Assembly (NCBI GenBank): GCA_021325145.1
Contig: JAJPHR010000045.1
Coordinates: 62,001-126,000 of the forward strand
Length of the DNA stretch: 64,000 nt
Direction: 5' to 3'
From: Verrucomicrobiota bacterium
Lineage (GTDB): Bacteria > Verrucomicrobiota > Verrucomicrobiia > Limisphaerales > Pedosphaeraceae
The position numbers were made by a program, and so were the translations under genes. This document shows, piece after piece, positions 1 through 7,994 of this stretch. The number at the start of each line of letters is the position of its first letter. Position 1 is the stretch's first letter. A model generated the notes under the pieces. That model saw only the letters and a program-made list of their open reading frames with translations, ran no database searches and was not told where the DNA came from.

Positions 1-1381
1 CAACCAGCGATCCCTTCTTAAGCGCAACGCGCGTCAACCCCCCGGGCACGACAAAAATCTCCTTCCCGTAAAGAATGTAGGGACGGAGATCGACGTGCCT
101 TCCCTCCAGCCGGCCATCGACGAGCGTCGGCACGCGCGAAAGCGACAAGGTCGGCTGCGCAATGTAATTGCGCGGGTTGGCTTGAATGCGTTTGGCGAAC
201 TCGCGGCATTCCTCCGCCTTCGCGTGGGGGCCGACCAGCATGCCGTAACCTCCGGATTCGTTGGCCGCTTTCACCACAAGTTCGCCTAAATGCTCGAGAA
301 CATATTTGAGATCATCCGCCTCGGCGCAAATATAGGTCGGCACATTGGGCAGGATAATTTCTTCATTCAAATAATATTTGATGATGCGCGGCACATAGGC
401 ATAAATGACTTTGTCATCCGCCACGCCGGTGCCGGGCGCGTTAGCCAGCGCCACGTTGCCGGACTTATAAACCTCCATCAAGCCCGGGACGCCCAGGACC
501 GAGTCGGAACGAAACGATTCCGGGTCGAGAAAATCATCGTCAATGCGACGATAGATCACGTCCACCCGCTCGAAGCCCTTGGTTGTGCGCATCCAGACAT
601 AACCGTCCGAAACCACAAGGTCGCTGCCTTCAACCAGTTCGATCCCCATTTGTTGCGCGAGAAACGAATGTTCAAAATAGGCCGAGTTGTAAATTCCGGG
701 CGTCAACAATACCACTCGCGGCGAAGTAACTTCCTCCGGAGCGAGATATTCGAGCATGTCCCGTAAACGAATCGGATAATTTGAAACTGGCCGGATGTGC
801 GAGGCCGCGAACACTTCCGGAAAAAGACTCTTCATCAGCCGCCGGTTCTCCAGCACGTACGAAACGCCAGAGGGACAACGCAGGTTATCTTCCAGTACGT
901 AAATCTGTCCGTCACTGTGGCGGACCAGATCCGTCCCGGTGATGTGGCACCAGACACCGCGCGGAGGGTTCATTCCCACGCACTGCTGCCGCAGTCCTTT
1001 TGAGGACGCAATAATCTCCCGAGGCACGGCTCCGTCCTTGAGAATCTTTTGGTCGTGGTAAAGGTCGTCGATGAACAGGTTCAGCGCGCGGATGCGTTGC
1101 TTGAGGCCGCGTTCGATTCGTTCCCACTCCGTTGCGGCGACAATCCGCGGCACAAGGTCGAATGGAAGTGTTTTCTCGATGCCGGCGCTTTCGCCGTACA
1201 CATTGAATGTGATGCCGGCCTGGACCAACGCGCGGTCGGCGGCACTTTGGCGGATCGTCAGTTCACCTGGCGGCAATGACTCAATGTTCCGCGCCAGCGG
1301 CCGCGCGGCGGCCCGCGGACGTCCGTTCTCCCCGAACATCTCGTCAAAGAAATTTCCGACTTCGTATTCGCTGAGTTTCAT
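1..1381 (-). CDS. Circularly permuted type 2 ATP-grasp protein (C-terminus cut by window edge)
   Basis: The reverse strand is open from an ATG at 1381 to the window edge (460 codons) without a stop. The translation opens MKLSEYEVGNFFDEMFGENG and holds family-typical stretches: GVWCHITGTDLVRH, LEDNLRCPSGVSYVLENR, DFLDPESFRSDSVLGVPGL, NESGGYGMLVGP and NPRNYIAQPTLSLSRVP. These match the COG2308 / DUF404-DUF407 circularly permuted ATP-grasp family, usually about 470-500 residues, so only a short C-terminal tail is missing. In other bacteria such genes sit beside an alpha-E protein and a transglutaminase and are thought to act in amide-bond formation on an unknown peptide substrate; those partners would lie left of the window. 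The ATP-grasp assignment is secure, the substrate unknown. Confidence 0.9.
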   Translation of the reverse strand, partial: MKLSEYEVGNFFDEMFGENGRPRAAARPLARNIESLPPGELTIRQSAADRALVQAGITFNVYGESAGIEKTLPFDLVPRIVAATEWERIERGLKQRIRALNLFIDDLYHDQKILKDGAVPREIIASSKGLRQQCVGMNPPRGVWCHITGTDLVRHSDGQIYVLEDNLRCPSGVSYVLENRRLMKSLFPEVFAASHIRPVSNYPIRLRDMLEYLAPEEVTSPRVVLLTPGIYNSAYFEHSFLAQQMGIELVEGSDLVVSDGYVWMRTTKGFERVDVIYRRIDDDFLDPESFRSDSVLGVPGLMEVYKSGNVALANAPGTGVADDKVIYAYVPRIIKYYLNEEIILPNVPTYICAEADDLKYVLEHLGELVVKAANESGGYGMLVGPHAKAEECREFAKRIQANPRNYIAQPTLSLSRVPTLVDGRLEGRHVDLRPYILYGKEIFVVPGGLTRVALKKGSLV

Positions 1382-1663
1382 CGAACCAATCCGCGCTCGC
1401 CGCTCCACTTTTGCCCTGCGGCCCCGCTGGTGTCCAGCCAGGAATGAAACAACTCAGCAAATCAAATGCCACGTTGCTCCACCAACCTCCAGCGCTGCTT
1501 TCAGGCCGCGCGGTTGGCCAAAATTGGGCGGCGTGTTCAAAAGAGCACAGCGTGAATCCGTTACTACGCCGCCAATTTCGGGGTCTTTTGCCCATCGATT
1601 TCGCTTGGCGAGCCGCTTGCTTTTCCTTTGCGGCGACCGGATGGTTTCGACGGAGAATGATTT

Positions 1664-2035
1664 ATGGCAACAGCGGAAGTGGCCCCAAAGCAATGGCAAC
1701 GATTTTGCGAGCGAGTCCAGGCGCTTGCTCAGGACGCAATGGTGAGCATTCAAATTGTGCGATCCGACGGCACGACCGACACAGTGGCCCGGAACGTGCC
1801 TTTGCTCAGGGTCGCGCTAAATGACACGAGCGATCCCTGCAATGACAACCTGGTCATTGAAACGGGCGTGCCGGGTGAAAAACCATGCCGGCACGTTGTG
1901 GTGGAACCGATCCATATCATTTTGAGAAACGAGGAGGGCGGAAATCGATACCACCGGATGGAAATACCGGCCGAAAGCGGCACTACAATCGTGACCATTC
2001 ATCCCGGCTTGAGTCCGGAACTGCTGGAAAGTTAG
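1664..2035 (+). CDS. Small conserved-looking hypothetical protein (123 aa)
   Basis: The ATG at 1664 is preceded by GGAG about 8-12 bases upstream (in cgacggagaatgattt), so the start is well supported. The product is a small soluble acidic protein without signal peptide or membrane segment. It has an N-terminal helix-like part (KQWQRFCERVQALAQDAMVS) followed by beta-rich sequence with a D/N-rich turn (NDTSDPCNDNLVIE). The layout is loosely reminiscent of DUF5335-type proteins, but I cannot confirm that. It stands alone between a divergent ATP-grasp gene and convergent purD, so context gives no function. Codon pattern resembles the neighbours. Confidence 0.6.
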   Translation: MATAEVAPKQWQRFCERVQALAQDAMVSIQIVRSDGTTDTVARNVPLLRVALNDTSDPCNDNLVIETGVPGEKPCRHVVVEPIHIILRNEEGGNRYHRMEIPAESGTTIVTIHPGLSPELLES

Positions 2036-2120
2036 GAAGTGGGAGAACGAAAACTGAAACCGCCTCAGAAAGGCAGCAACGCGCCACGCCACCAAATGCA
2101 CATCAAAGTTTCGCCCGCAA

Positions 2121-3407
2121 TTAGAGTGCCTTCCGCGCAATGTCCCGGCGAAATTGCGCGCCCTCGAAGTGGATTTGTTCGACCGCTGCGTAGGCGGCGG
2201 CTTGCGCGGATTTGAGATCTGTGCCCATGGCCGTCACGCCCAGAACGCGGCCGCCGTTCGTGACGATTTGCTTGCCGGATCTTGCGGTGCCGGCATGGAA
2301 AACTTTCGTGTGAGGCAATCCATTGGCGGCTTCGAGGCCGGAGATGGCGGTTCCTTTGGCGTAGCTGCCGGGATAACCGCCGCTGGCCATCACCACGCAA
2401 ACCGAACTCATGGGATTCCACTTCATTTCGAATTTGTGCAGCGTGCCGCTCACGCTCGCATCGAGCAGTTCCAAAAGGTCGTTTTCCAGCCGGGTCAGGT
2501 ACACCTGCGTCTCGGGATCGCCGAAGCGGGCGTTAAACTCGAGCACTTTCGGCCCCGCCGGGGTGAGCATTATGCCGGGATAAATGATGCCGTGAAAATC
2601 GATCCCCTCGGCTGCGCAACCCGCCAGCCACGGATCGAGAATCGCCCGCCCGACGGCCGCCAGTTGCGACTCATTCAGAAACGGCGTGGGCGAATAAGTG
2701 CCCATGCCACCGGTGTTCAATCCCTGGTCACCCTCGAGCGCCCGTTTGTGGTCCTGTGCCGTGGGAAAAAGTTTGGCGGTCTTGCCATCGCACAAGGCGT
2801 GCAGCGAGATTTCCGTTCCTTCCAGCAATTCCTGGATGACAATGTTGGCGCCGGCCGAGCCAAACGCCTTGCTCACCAGGATTTCGTCAATGGCCCGATC
2901 CGCCTCGGACTGGCTTCGACTGAGCAGCACGCCCTTCCCCAAGGCGAGGCCGTCCGCCTTCACCGCACAATATCCGTTCAATGATGCCGCAAAGGCCCTG
3001 GCTTTTGCGGCATCGGAGAAGGTGCCCGCCCGGGCCGTGGGGATGCCGTACTTCTCCATGAAGTTCTGGGAGAATACTTTTGAGGACTCGAATTGTGCCG
3101 CTTTCCGATTCGGCCCCCAAATCCGCAAGCCATGCTGTTGGAACAGATCCACGATGCCCAGCGCCAGAGGATTGTCCGGTCCCACCACGGTGAGATCCGC
3201 TTTCTTTTCCTGTGCAAACGCCAGCAACCGGGGCAAATCTTCGGCGCCAATATTCACGCAGGAAATTGGTTCGCCGCTGGCCAGGCGCTCCTCGCTGATG
3301 CCGGCGTTGCCGGGTGTGCACCACATCTGCGTGACGTGCCGCGACTGCGCCAGTTTCCAAACCAGCGCATGCTCGCGTCCACCTGAACCGATGACTAGAA
3401 TTTTCAT
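2121..3407 (-). CDS. purD: Phosphoribosylamine--glycine ligase (GARS)
   Basis: The 428-residue product is full length for PurD, which ligates glycine to 5-phosphoribosylamine in purine biosynthesis using ATP. It starts MKILVIGSGGREHALVWKL, the conserved N-terminal PurD block, followed by WGPNRKAAQFESSKVFSQNF, an ATP-grasp core (KADGLALGKGV, QELLEGTEISL) and the signature TAQDHKRALEGDQGLNTGGM near residue 220. FNARFGDPETQVYL supplies the metal/ATP-binding acidic residues. ATG 3407 is preferred; an in-frame TTG two codons upstream is possible. No purine operon partner is adjacent, so it appears monocistronic, with a palindromic repeat about 45 bp upstream (3451-3517). Confidence 0.97.
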   Translation of the reverse strand: MKILVIGSGGREHALVWKLAQSRHVTQMWCTPGNAGISEERLASGEPISCVNIGAEDLPRLLAFAQEKKADLTVVGPDNPLALGIVDLFQQHGLRIWGPNRKAAQFESSKVFSQNFMEKYGIPTARAGTFSDAAKARAFAASLNGYCAVKADGLALGKGVLLSRSQSEADRAIDEILVSKAFGSAGANIVIQELLEGTEISLHALCDGKTAKLFPTAQDHKRALEGDQGLNTGGMGTYSPTPFLNESQLAAVGRAILDPWLAGCAAEGIDFHGIIYPGIMLTPAGPKVLEFNARFGDPETQVYLTRLENDLLELLDASVSGTLHKFEMKWNPMSSVCVVMASGGYPGSYAKGTAISGLEAANGLPHTKVFHAGTARSGKQIVTNGGRVLGVTAMGTDLKSAQAAAYAAVEQIHFEGAQFRRDIARKAL

Positions 3408-3450
3408 GGTCAAACTTGGGAAACCGCGGAATGCGACACCACTAAAGGCG

Positions 3451-3517
3451 GAGCGCAGAGCTCCAGCTCTGCGTGAACCTGAGAAGTATCACCGGGTAGT
3501 GCTGGAGCTCTGCGCTC
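3451..3517. repeat. Inverted repeat with nested hairpin
   Basis: Two 17-bp arms (3451-3467 and 3501-3517, GAGCGCAGAGCTCCAGC and its exact complement) flank a 33-bp spacer. The left arm and the bases after it also fold on themselves (CGCAGAGC-TCCA-GCTCTGCG). It lies between purD and the radical SAM gene, whose 3' end carries a further imperfect repeat (AAGCTGG...GGAGCTTTGG, about 3546-3585). The shape fits a dispersed REP/MITE-like element. Copy number outside the window cannot be seen. Confidence 0.75.
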
Positions 3518-3528
3518 TGTCCTCGATT

Positions 3529-4701
3529 TTACGTTTTCGCCGTCGCCAAAGCTGGTGTGCCTCCGGCGCCTGGAGCTTTGGCCGGACGCGTGCCGCGCAA
3601 ATCCACTTCCCGGCCCTTCCAATTCGCGATTCCAATGTCGTTCAGCCTCCCGAATCGATAACGCCAGGACCAGCCATAAAACGGGTTATTCGTCGGCCAG
3701 AAGGAGATGGCGTCCAAGCCGGCTTCCTTCGCCATTTCGATCGCGCGTTCAATCGTGGCGTGGCGGTCGTTCCAATTGAACAACAAATATTTCCACTCGA
3801 TCAGCGGCTGGGACAAACCGCGCGCGTCGCGGTAATCAACGAGCGCCTTGATGTTGGCGTAGGCCTTGTCGAAGCTGCCGCGATGCTCATACTTCTTGAG
3901 CATCTCGTCGTTGATTCCGGCGATGGAAAAAAACAAATGGCTTGCGCTCAGCGCGGCCTCGCGCTTGGCGTCCGTGTTTAAAATGATGCCGTTGGTCGCG
4001 ATGACAATCCGGCAGTTGGGATTCTTCTGACGCAGCAAGGGCAATTCCTGGCCGATGGCGGGCGATAAGAACGGCTCGCCCAGGTTCAGATAAAAGAGTT
4101 GTTCCAAGCCAAGTTCCGCCGCCAGATCAGCCATCTTCGAAATATCGGCGAGGCTCATTTGCCGCTGCGTGCGGCGCAACGCGGCATTCTCCCGATCGCA
4201 CCCAATACAATCGATGTTGCAATTGACCGTGTTCTCCAATTGCATGCCGCGGTAGGGCAACCGGATTGCGGGCCAACCGGGATCGGCGCTCGCCAGCGCC
4301 TGCTTATCGCCAGCGGGTTTTGGTTCCGCGCCGCCGTTCAGCAATTCCCCGGGGACTTTGGATTTGGTGATGCGTTTCAAGTCGCCGCAGCGCGTGCAGG
4401 AGTGGATGGGCAACCTGCCTTGCGCAAGCTGCTGCCGGAATTCCTGCGCCTTGGGACCGAAAAACACTTCTTGAAATGAATTCTTCCGCAAGTCTCCCAG
4501 GTGGCCCGACCCATCATAGTCCTGGCAATTGCAGGAGAGGGAGAGGTCGGAGTTGATCGTGAGGTTGTAGTCAGCGTGCCCTTGCAACGCGGCGCAGTAA
4601 AACCGCTGGCCGCGCAACCGGGCCGCGGCTTCGTAATAGATCTTGAGCCCCTTGCGGAGGTAATCGCTCACGACCCAATTGAACCGGCGCTTCTTCTTCA
4701 T
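3529..4701 (-). CDS. Radical SAM protein with N-terminal SPASM-like region
   Basis: The ATG at 4701 (MKKKRRFNW) is chosen because the residues upstream in this frame look like translated intergenic palindrome. The 390-residue product has a Cys-rich SPASM-like N-terminal part, residues about 25-110 (LSCNCQDYDGSGHLGDL, then FQEVFFGPKAQEFR, then CTRCGD). A radical SAM core follows, with the 4Fe-4S motif CNIDCIGCD (CxxxCxxC), the glycine block FYLNLGEPFL and the strand IVIATNG. It probably performs SAM-dependent radical chemistry or peptide modification, but no peptide substrate or partner enzyme is adjacent. The C-terminal ~15 residues (PAKAPGAGGTPALATAKT) look repeat-derived and may be a late addition. 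Confidence 0.88.
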   Translation of the reverse strand: MKKKRRFNWVVSDYLRKGLKIYYEAAARLRGQRFYCAALQGHADYNLTINSDLSLSCNCQDYDGSGHLGDLRKNSFQEVFFGPKAQEFRQQLAQGRLPIHSCTRCGDLKRITKSKVPGELLNGGAEPKPAGDKQALASADPGWPAIRLPYRGMQLENTVNCNIDCIGCDRENAALRRTQRQMSLADISKMADLAAELGLEQLFYLNLGEPFLSPAIGQELPLLRQKNPNCRIVIATNGIILNTDAKREAALSASHLFFSIAGINDEMLKKYEHRGSFDKAYANIKALVDYRDARGLSQPLIEWKYLLFNWNDRHATIERAIEMAKEAGLDAISFWPTNNPFYGWSWRYRFGRLNDIGIANWKGREVDLRGTRPAKAPGAGGTPALATAKT

Positions 4702-5158
4702 CAGCAGGAAGTTTAACCAGCCTACCCGACGGAGGCAAGGGAAGCAAGCTGGTTTGGCAAATTCCCGGCGAGCTTCGATGCTCAGATCGTGGCTTGCTTC
4801 CCTGACGTGAAGCAGCAAGAATGAAAGGCATACCGAACGCACTTCAAAAAAACGTTCTTAAGCGGCTCAGCAAAGGGCTGCCACCAACCCGTTGGCAGCG
4901 GCTGCGCCTGCATTTGGCCGCTTTGCAAAGGCACCCGCGGCAAATGAGCTTCCGAACTTTTCTGTTTCAAGTCCGGGGTATTCTGCGCACGTGCAATCCG
5001 GCCAAGGTGGCCGAGCCGAAGAAGCAGACCAGGAAAACCGCCAGGAAACGCAACCGGTGAGTGCGCATTCCACCGCCTTGCCAGCGGGAACTCCGGCCTT
5101 TCAACCCTCCCAAGATAGTTAACCCCGCCCCGTATGGCGCGGGAACTGGAGCAATCGG
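4702..5158. other. Intergenic stretch without a convincing gene
   Basis: It separates two minus-strand genes. It contains the 12-bp-arm hairpin at 4738-4803 and a smaller stem (GCTGCCA...TGGCAGC, near 4878-4900). A plus-strand reading frame at 4821-5060 would give a 79-residue Arg/Lys-rich peptide without recognisable motifs. It could be a small basic protein, but there is no clear ribosome-binding site, so I do not call it. Confidence 0.5.
4738..4803. repeat. Inverted repeat upstream of the radical SAM gene
   Basis: Arms of 12 bp (AGGGAAGCAAGC at 4738-4749 and its complement at 4792-4803) flank a 42-bp spacer. It lies just upstream of the preferred start of the radical SAM gene, so it may sit in that gene's 5' leader or be a dispersed element. 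Confidence 0.6.
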
Positions 5159-6136
5159 CTACGCGTCCGCGAACTCGGGCCAGGGCACCGGCTGGTTCAA
5201 CAACTGCTTTAAGAGGCGGACGTCATCCCGATAAAATTGCACCAGGCGCTCGCGCGACTTCCCAGGCATTTGCTGATCCGACGAATCCGGGCGGATGTTC
5301 CAAATCATGAACCAGAAGAGAAAGCGCCGCTCGATTGCCTTGCGTGAGCGGTGCGGAAGGAGCTTTAATGCCAGCCGAAAGCAAGGGTGTTGGGCCAGTG
5401 TTTCCTCATTCACCGGAATGCGCTGGCGCGTGCCTCCCGCGTGATAGCATCGGCCAAGATTGGGCGGCGTAAAAGTCTCATCCACTTCGAGAAATGCCAG
5501 CAGGCGTTTCAGCACCGCTCCGGGATCGCGTTTCAAATCTTCGCTGAATAACACGAGCAATTGCCGGGCGGGAAAGGTTTTGAAGTATTGTTCCAGCATG
5601 CGGCCATGTTCGCCAATGAACAGCGAAGGCCGGTCATTCCCGTCGCCTGGACGGCCCGACTGCATCAAGCCATCAAGCATCTGCTCGAAGGGCCGCTGCT
5701 CCTGTTTGCGCCGGAGCATCATTTTATACCAGGAATAGGCGCAATCCACCGGATTGCGGACCAGTGCGATCAGTTTCACCTTTGGCATCTGGCCCCAAAT
5801 TCTGGCCGGGGTTTCGATCAGGGACATGTATTGCGGCGTCGTCTTGCCCCAGAGCCGATCCGTGGGCGCCTCGGAGAAGAATTTGTCCACATACCAATCC
5901 CATCCGAGAGCGAGATAATCCGGGTTGGTGAAATACGGAACTTCCTTCTCCGGCAACAGGTAGAGCGCGGGATGGGCAGCGAGGTATTTGTGCAGGGAGG
6001 TCGTGCCGCTCTTGGGCGCGCCAATCACCATGAAATCCAGGTTCCTTCCGCGACTGTCGCTTCCAGCAATGCCTGAGCTAATCGAACGTTTCCAGGGAAT
6101 CAGGGACTCTTCCTGAATACCGCTTGCATTTGACAT
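5159..6136 (-). CDS. Sulfotransferase (PAPS-dependent, heparan-sulfate type fold)
   Basis: The 325-residue protein starts at ATG 6136 (MSNASGIQ). It carries the 5'-phosphosulfate loop FMVIGAPKSGTTSLHKYL near residue 36 and the 3'-phosphate motif LIALVRNPVDCAYSWYKMM near residue 125. It also has KEVPYFTNPDY and KTTPQYM, which resemble the substrate-side blocks of the NDST/heparan O-sulfotransferase group (Sulfotransfer_1/3). It should transfer sulfate from PAPS to an acceptor, probably a glycan or lipid; the acceptor cannot be deduced. No PAPS-synthesis genes (cysDNC) are nearby. No signal peptide is evident, so it probably acts in the cytoplasm. Confidence 0.92.
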   Translation of the reverse strand: MSNASGIQEESLIPWKRSISSGIAGSDSRGRNLDFMVIGAPKSGTTSLHKYLAAHPALYLLPEKEVPYFTNPDYLALGWDWYVDKFFSEAPTDRLWGKTTPQYMSLIETPARIWGQMPKVKLIALVRNPVDCAYSWYKMMLRRKQEQRPFEQMLDGLMQSGRPGDGNDRPSLFIGEHGRMLEQYFKTFPARQLLVLFSEDLKRDPGAVLKRLLAFLEVDETFTPPNLGRCYHAGGTRQRIPVNEETLAQHPCFRLALKLLPHRSRKAIERRFLFWFMIWNIRPDSSDQQMPGKSRERLVQFYRDDVRLLKQLLNQPVPWPEFADA

Positions 6137-6786
6137 GAGACGGCATGATAGCGGCACCGTCGGGTTGGAGAAATACGGGAAAACCATACCTTTCCGAGGA
6201 GGTTAAATCTTTGGCTCGCCGCAATGCTGACGCGAAAAACCCAGCGCATCCCGGACCTTGCTTCAAAGTGTTCGGACTATCAATAGTTTTGACAGCCCCA
6301 ACCTTTTTGGCGCCGCGATGGGTGGAAAGAAATATTCAGAATTACTTTGCATGTTTTGGTTGGGTATGCTTTAGTTGAGGTGTCAGTGAAGTGCAGGATT
6401 GGGAGGGAATTTTTGACACCGCAAGGCGTCGCGCGTCGGTGCGCGATCCCGCCTGCTGCCCGGATTGCTTCGGCGCGGCAAGGCGAATGAATTTTGCCTG
6501 GCTCCGCCGGGAAGGTTCTTTGACAATTTAGAGACGGCAACCGCGGCCAAACCCGGGTCGGAGGCGGGGTGTTCACCGGGAAAAATCGGGTTTGAACGGG
6601 TTTGGACGGGTAGAAAACGATGTGTGAGGCGTGAATCACGCAATCAGTGGATAGGAAACGGTGCTCCCGTCAGCCATCCCAACGGGAGCTACATCTTGGG
6701 TGCCCAATTCCGGCATTGAACCGCCGGCTGTTCTCACGCTGTCCCTTCGGTGCCGGGCGGTAAATCCTGGCGGGTTGGTTCGGGCG

Positions 6787-6826
6787 CGAATTAAGGCGAA
6801 TTAAAGCAAATTAAACCAAATTAAAC
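6787..6826. repeat. Four tandem AATTAA decamers
   Basis: Four consecutive 10-bp units of the pattern C(G/A)AATTAA(A/G)(G/C) are followed by a run of seven T. The 10-bp period matches roughly one helical turn, so the AATTAA tracts are phased and the DNA may be intrinsically bent. Confidence 0.8.
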
Positions 6827-6905
6827 CTCTTTTTTTGGTGCAGAAAGAGGCCAGGAACCCAAAAGAAAGACGCAAACGCCTGATGGGCAGCAAATTAGGT
6901 GGAAA

Positions 6906-7292
6906 TAGCAGTTTCCTGGCTGTTTCCGGTGGGGCGTTCCTGGAATCCCGAGGGAATTTCGTCACAAAGCCGAGAGGGATTGATCCAACCCCGTTGGGGT
7001 TGGCGATCCTTTTGGCTGTTTTCCCAGGGTAGCTCGTGCCTCGCAACCCTGGGCTGAAGGATGCAATCCCTTTGGGATTGGGAAGTCGCAGAGGGCAGTG
7101 CTTTGGGTCGCTTGCCTCACCTATTCCATCGAAAACAGCGAAGAACCAACTAGGTGAGTCGCCAATAGTTTTGTCGCAAACGTCGTTTTGGCCGTGCCGC
7201 AGGCCATGAGGAAATTGTCGACTCCGGCGTTCCATTCTGGACCGCTGTGACATAATTTATGGAAACTCACTTAGCAGTTTCCTGGCTGTTTC
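6906..7292. repeat. 21-bp direct repeats bounding a 345-bp palindrome-rich segment
   Basis: The same 21 bases (starting TAGCAGTTTCCTGGCTGTTT) occur at 6906-6926 and 7272-7292. The segment between contains three short palindromes and no gene. This may be a small non-autonomous element with terminal direct repeats, or a duplicated regulatory stretch upstream of genes on either side. Confidence 0.6.
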
Positions 7293-7399
7293 GATGGAAT
7301 GGCGCAGCCGGTGCCACCGCTGCGCCGCGAATTCCGTCACCCTGGTGACCGGGAGAAACTGTTACCCATGCATCGAAAGGCCCGCAAACCGGCCAGGAC

Positions 7400-7948
7400 T
7401 CACTTGGCCGCCAGGGCCGACTCGATCGCCCCGGTCACTTGGGGCGACTCCGGCTTCACCTGAGAATCGAAACGCTTGAGGATTTTGCCATCGCGCCCGA
7501 TGACAAACTTTCCAAAGTTCCACTTGATGTCGCCCGGAAAAGGCGAGTCCTTGCCCGTCAACGCCGCGTAGAGCGGATGTTGCTCGGCGCCCTTGACATG
7601 CAGCTTGTCGAACATCGGAAAAGTGACGCTGTACTTGCTGGAGCAAAACTGTTTGATCTCCTCAGTCGAGCCGGGTTCCTGCGAGCCAAAATCGTTGCAA
7701 GGAAAGCCCAACACCGTGAACCCCTTGTCCTGGTACTTTTTCTGGATCGCCTCCAGGCCCTCGTACTGCGGCGTGAAACCGCACTTCGAAGCCACGTTGA
7801 CAATCAAAAGGACCTTGCCCTGGTAGGCTTTCAGCGATGTATCCTTCCCGTCGATGTCTTTGAGCGGGATGTCGTAAAGCGAGGGTTTGGTTTGTGCCGA
7901 AACGATTTGCGCCAGCAGGAGCGCCGCAAGTATGAGGGTTGATTTCAT
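7400..7948 (-). CDS. Secreted glutathione peroxidase family protein (Cys type)
   Basis: The 182-residue product has an N-terminal signal peptide (residues 1-18, cleavage likely after VSA) and a thioredoxin-fold GPx domain. The peroxidatic cysteine is Cys56 in NVASKCGFTPQY. The tetrad partners Gln90 (FGSQEPG) and Trp-Asn (IKWNFGKF, near 143) are present. FPCNDFG keeps a second cysteine (Cys84), which in plant and bacterial GPx enzymes can act with thioredoxin rather than glutathione. It should reduce H2O2 and organic peroxides in the periplasm. Its ATG (7948) lies 46 bp downstream of the metalloprotease stop on the same strand, so the two could be co-transcribed. Confidence 0.93.
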   Translation of the reverse strand: MKSTLILAALLLAQIVSAQTKPSLYDIPLKDIDGKDTSLKAYQGKVLLIVNVASKCGFTPQYEGLEAIQKKYQDKGFTVLGFPCNDFGSQEPGSTEEIKQFCSSKYSVTFPMFDKLHVKGAEQHPLYAALTGKDSPFPGDIKWNFGKFVIGRDGKILKRFDSQVKPESPQVTGAIESALAAK

Positions 7949-7994
7949 GCCGGAAGTATGGCCGAAAGCCGGGAAAAGTCAAATTCCCGGCGGC

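Larger units (their letters stand above)
6137..7399. other. Repeat-rich gap with no supported gene
   Basis: About 1.26 kb between two minus-strand genes. Frames on both strands are short and low in motif content. What can be seen: an AT-rich stretch near 6300-6370; four phased decamers (6787-6826); a 21-bp direct repeat (6906 and 7272); and between its copies a set of short palindromic phrases (AACCCCGTTGGGGTTG near 6989-7004, CCCAGGG...CCCTGGG near 7024-7052, AATCCCTTTGGGATT near 7064-7078). Together they look like an interspersed non-coding element rather than a decayed gene. Confidence 0.6.

Noticed and set aside
2154-2984. Long plus-strand frame over purD (276 codons)
   Set aside because: It is antisense to a certain PurD and is Arg/His/Gly-rich, as typical for shadow frames in GC-rich genes.
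4821-5060. 79-residue basic plus-strand frame
   Set aside because: No clear ribosome site or motif, and an equally long frame exists on the other strand; kept only as a note.
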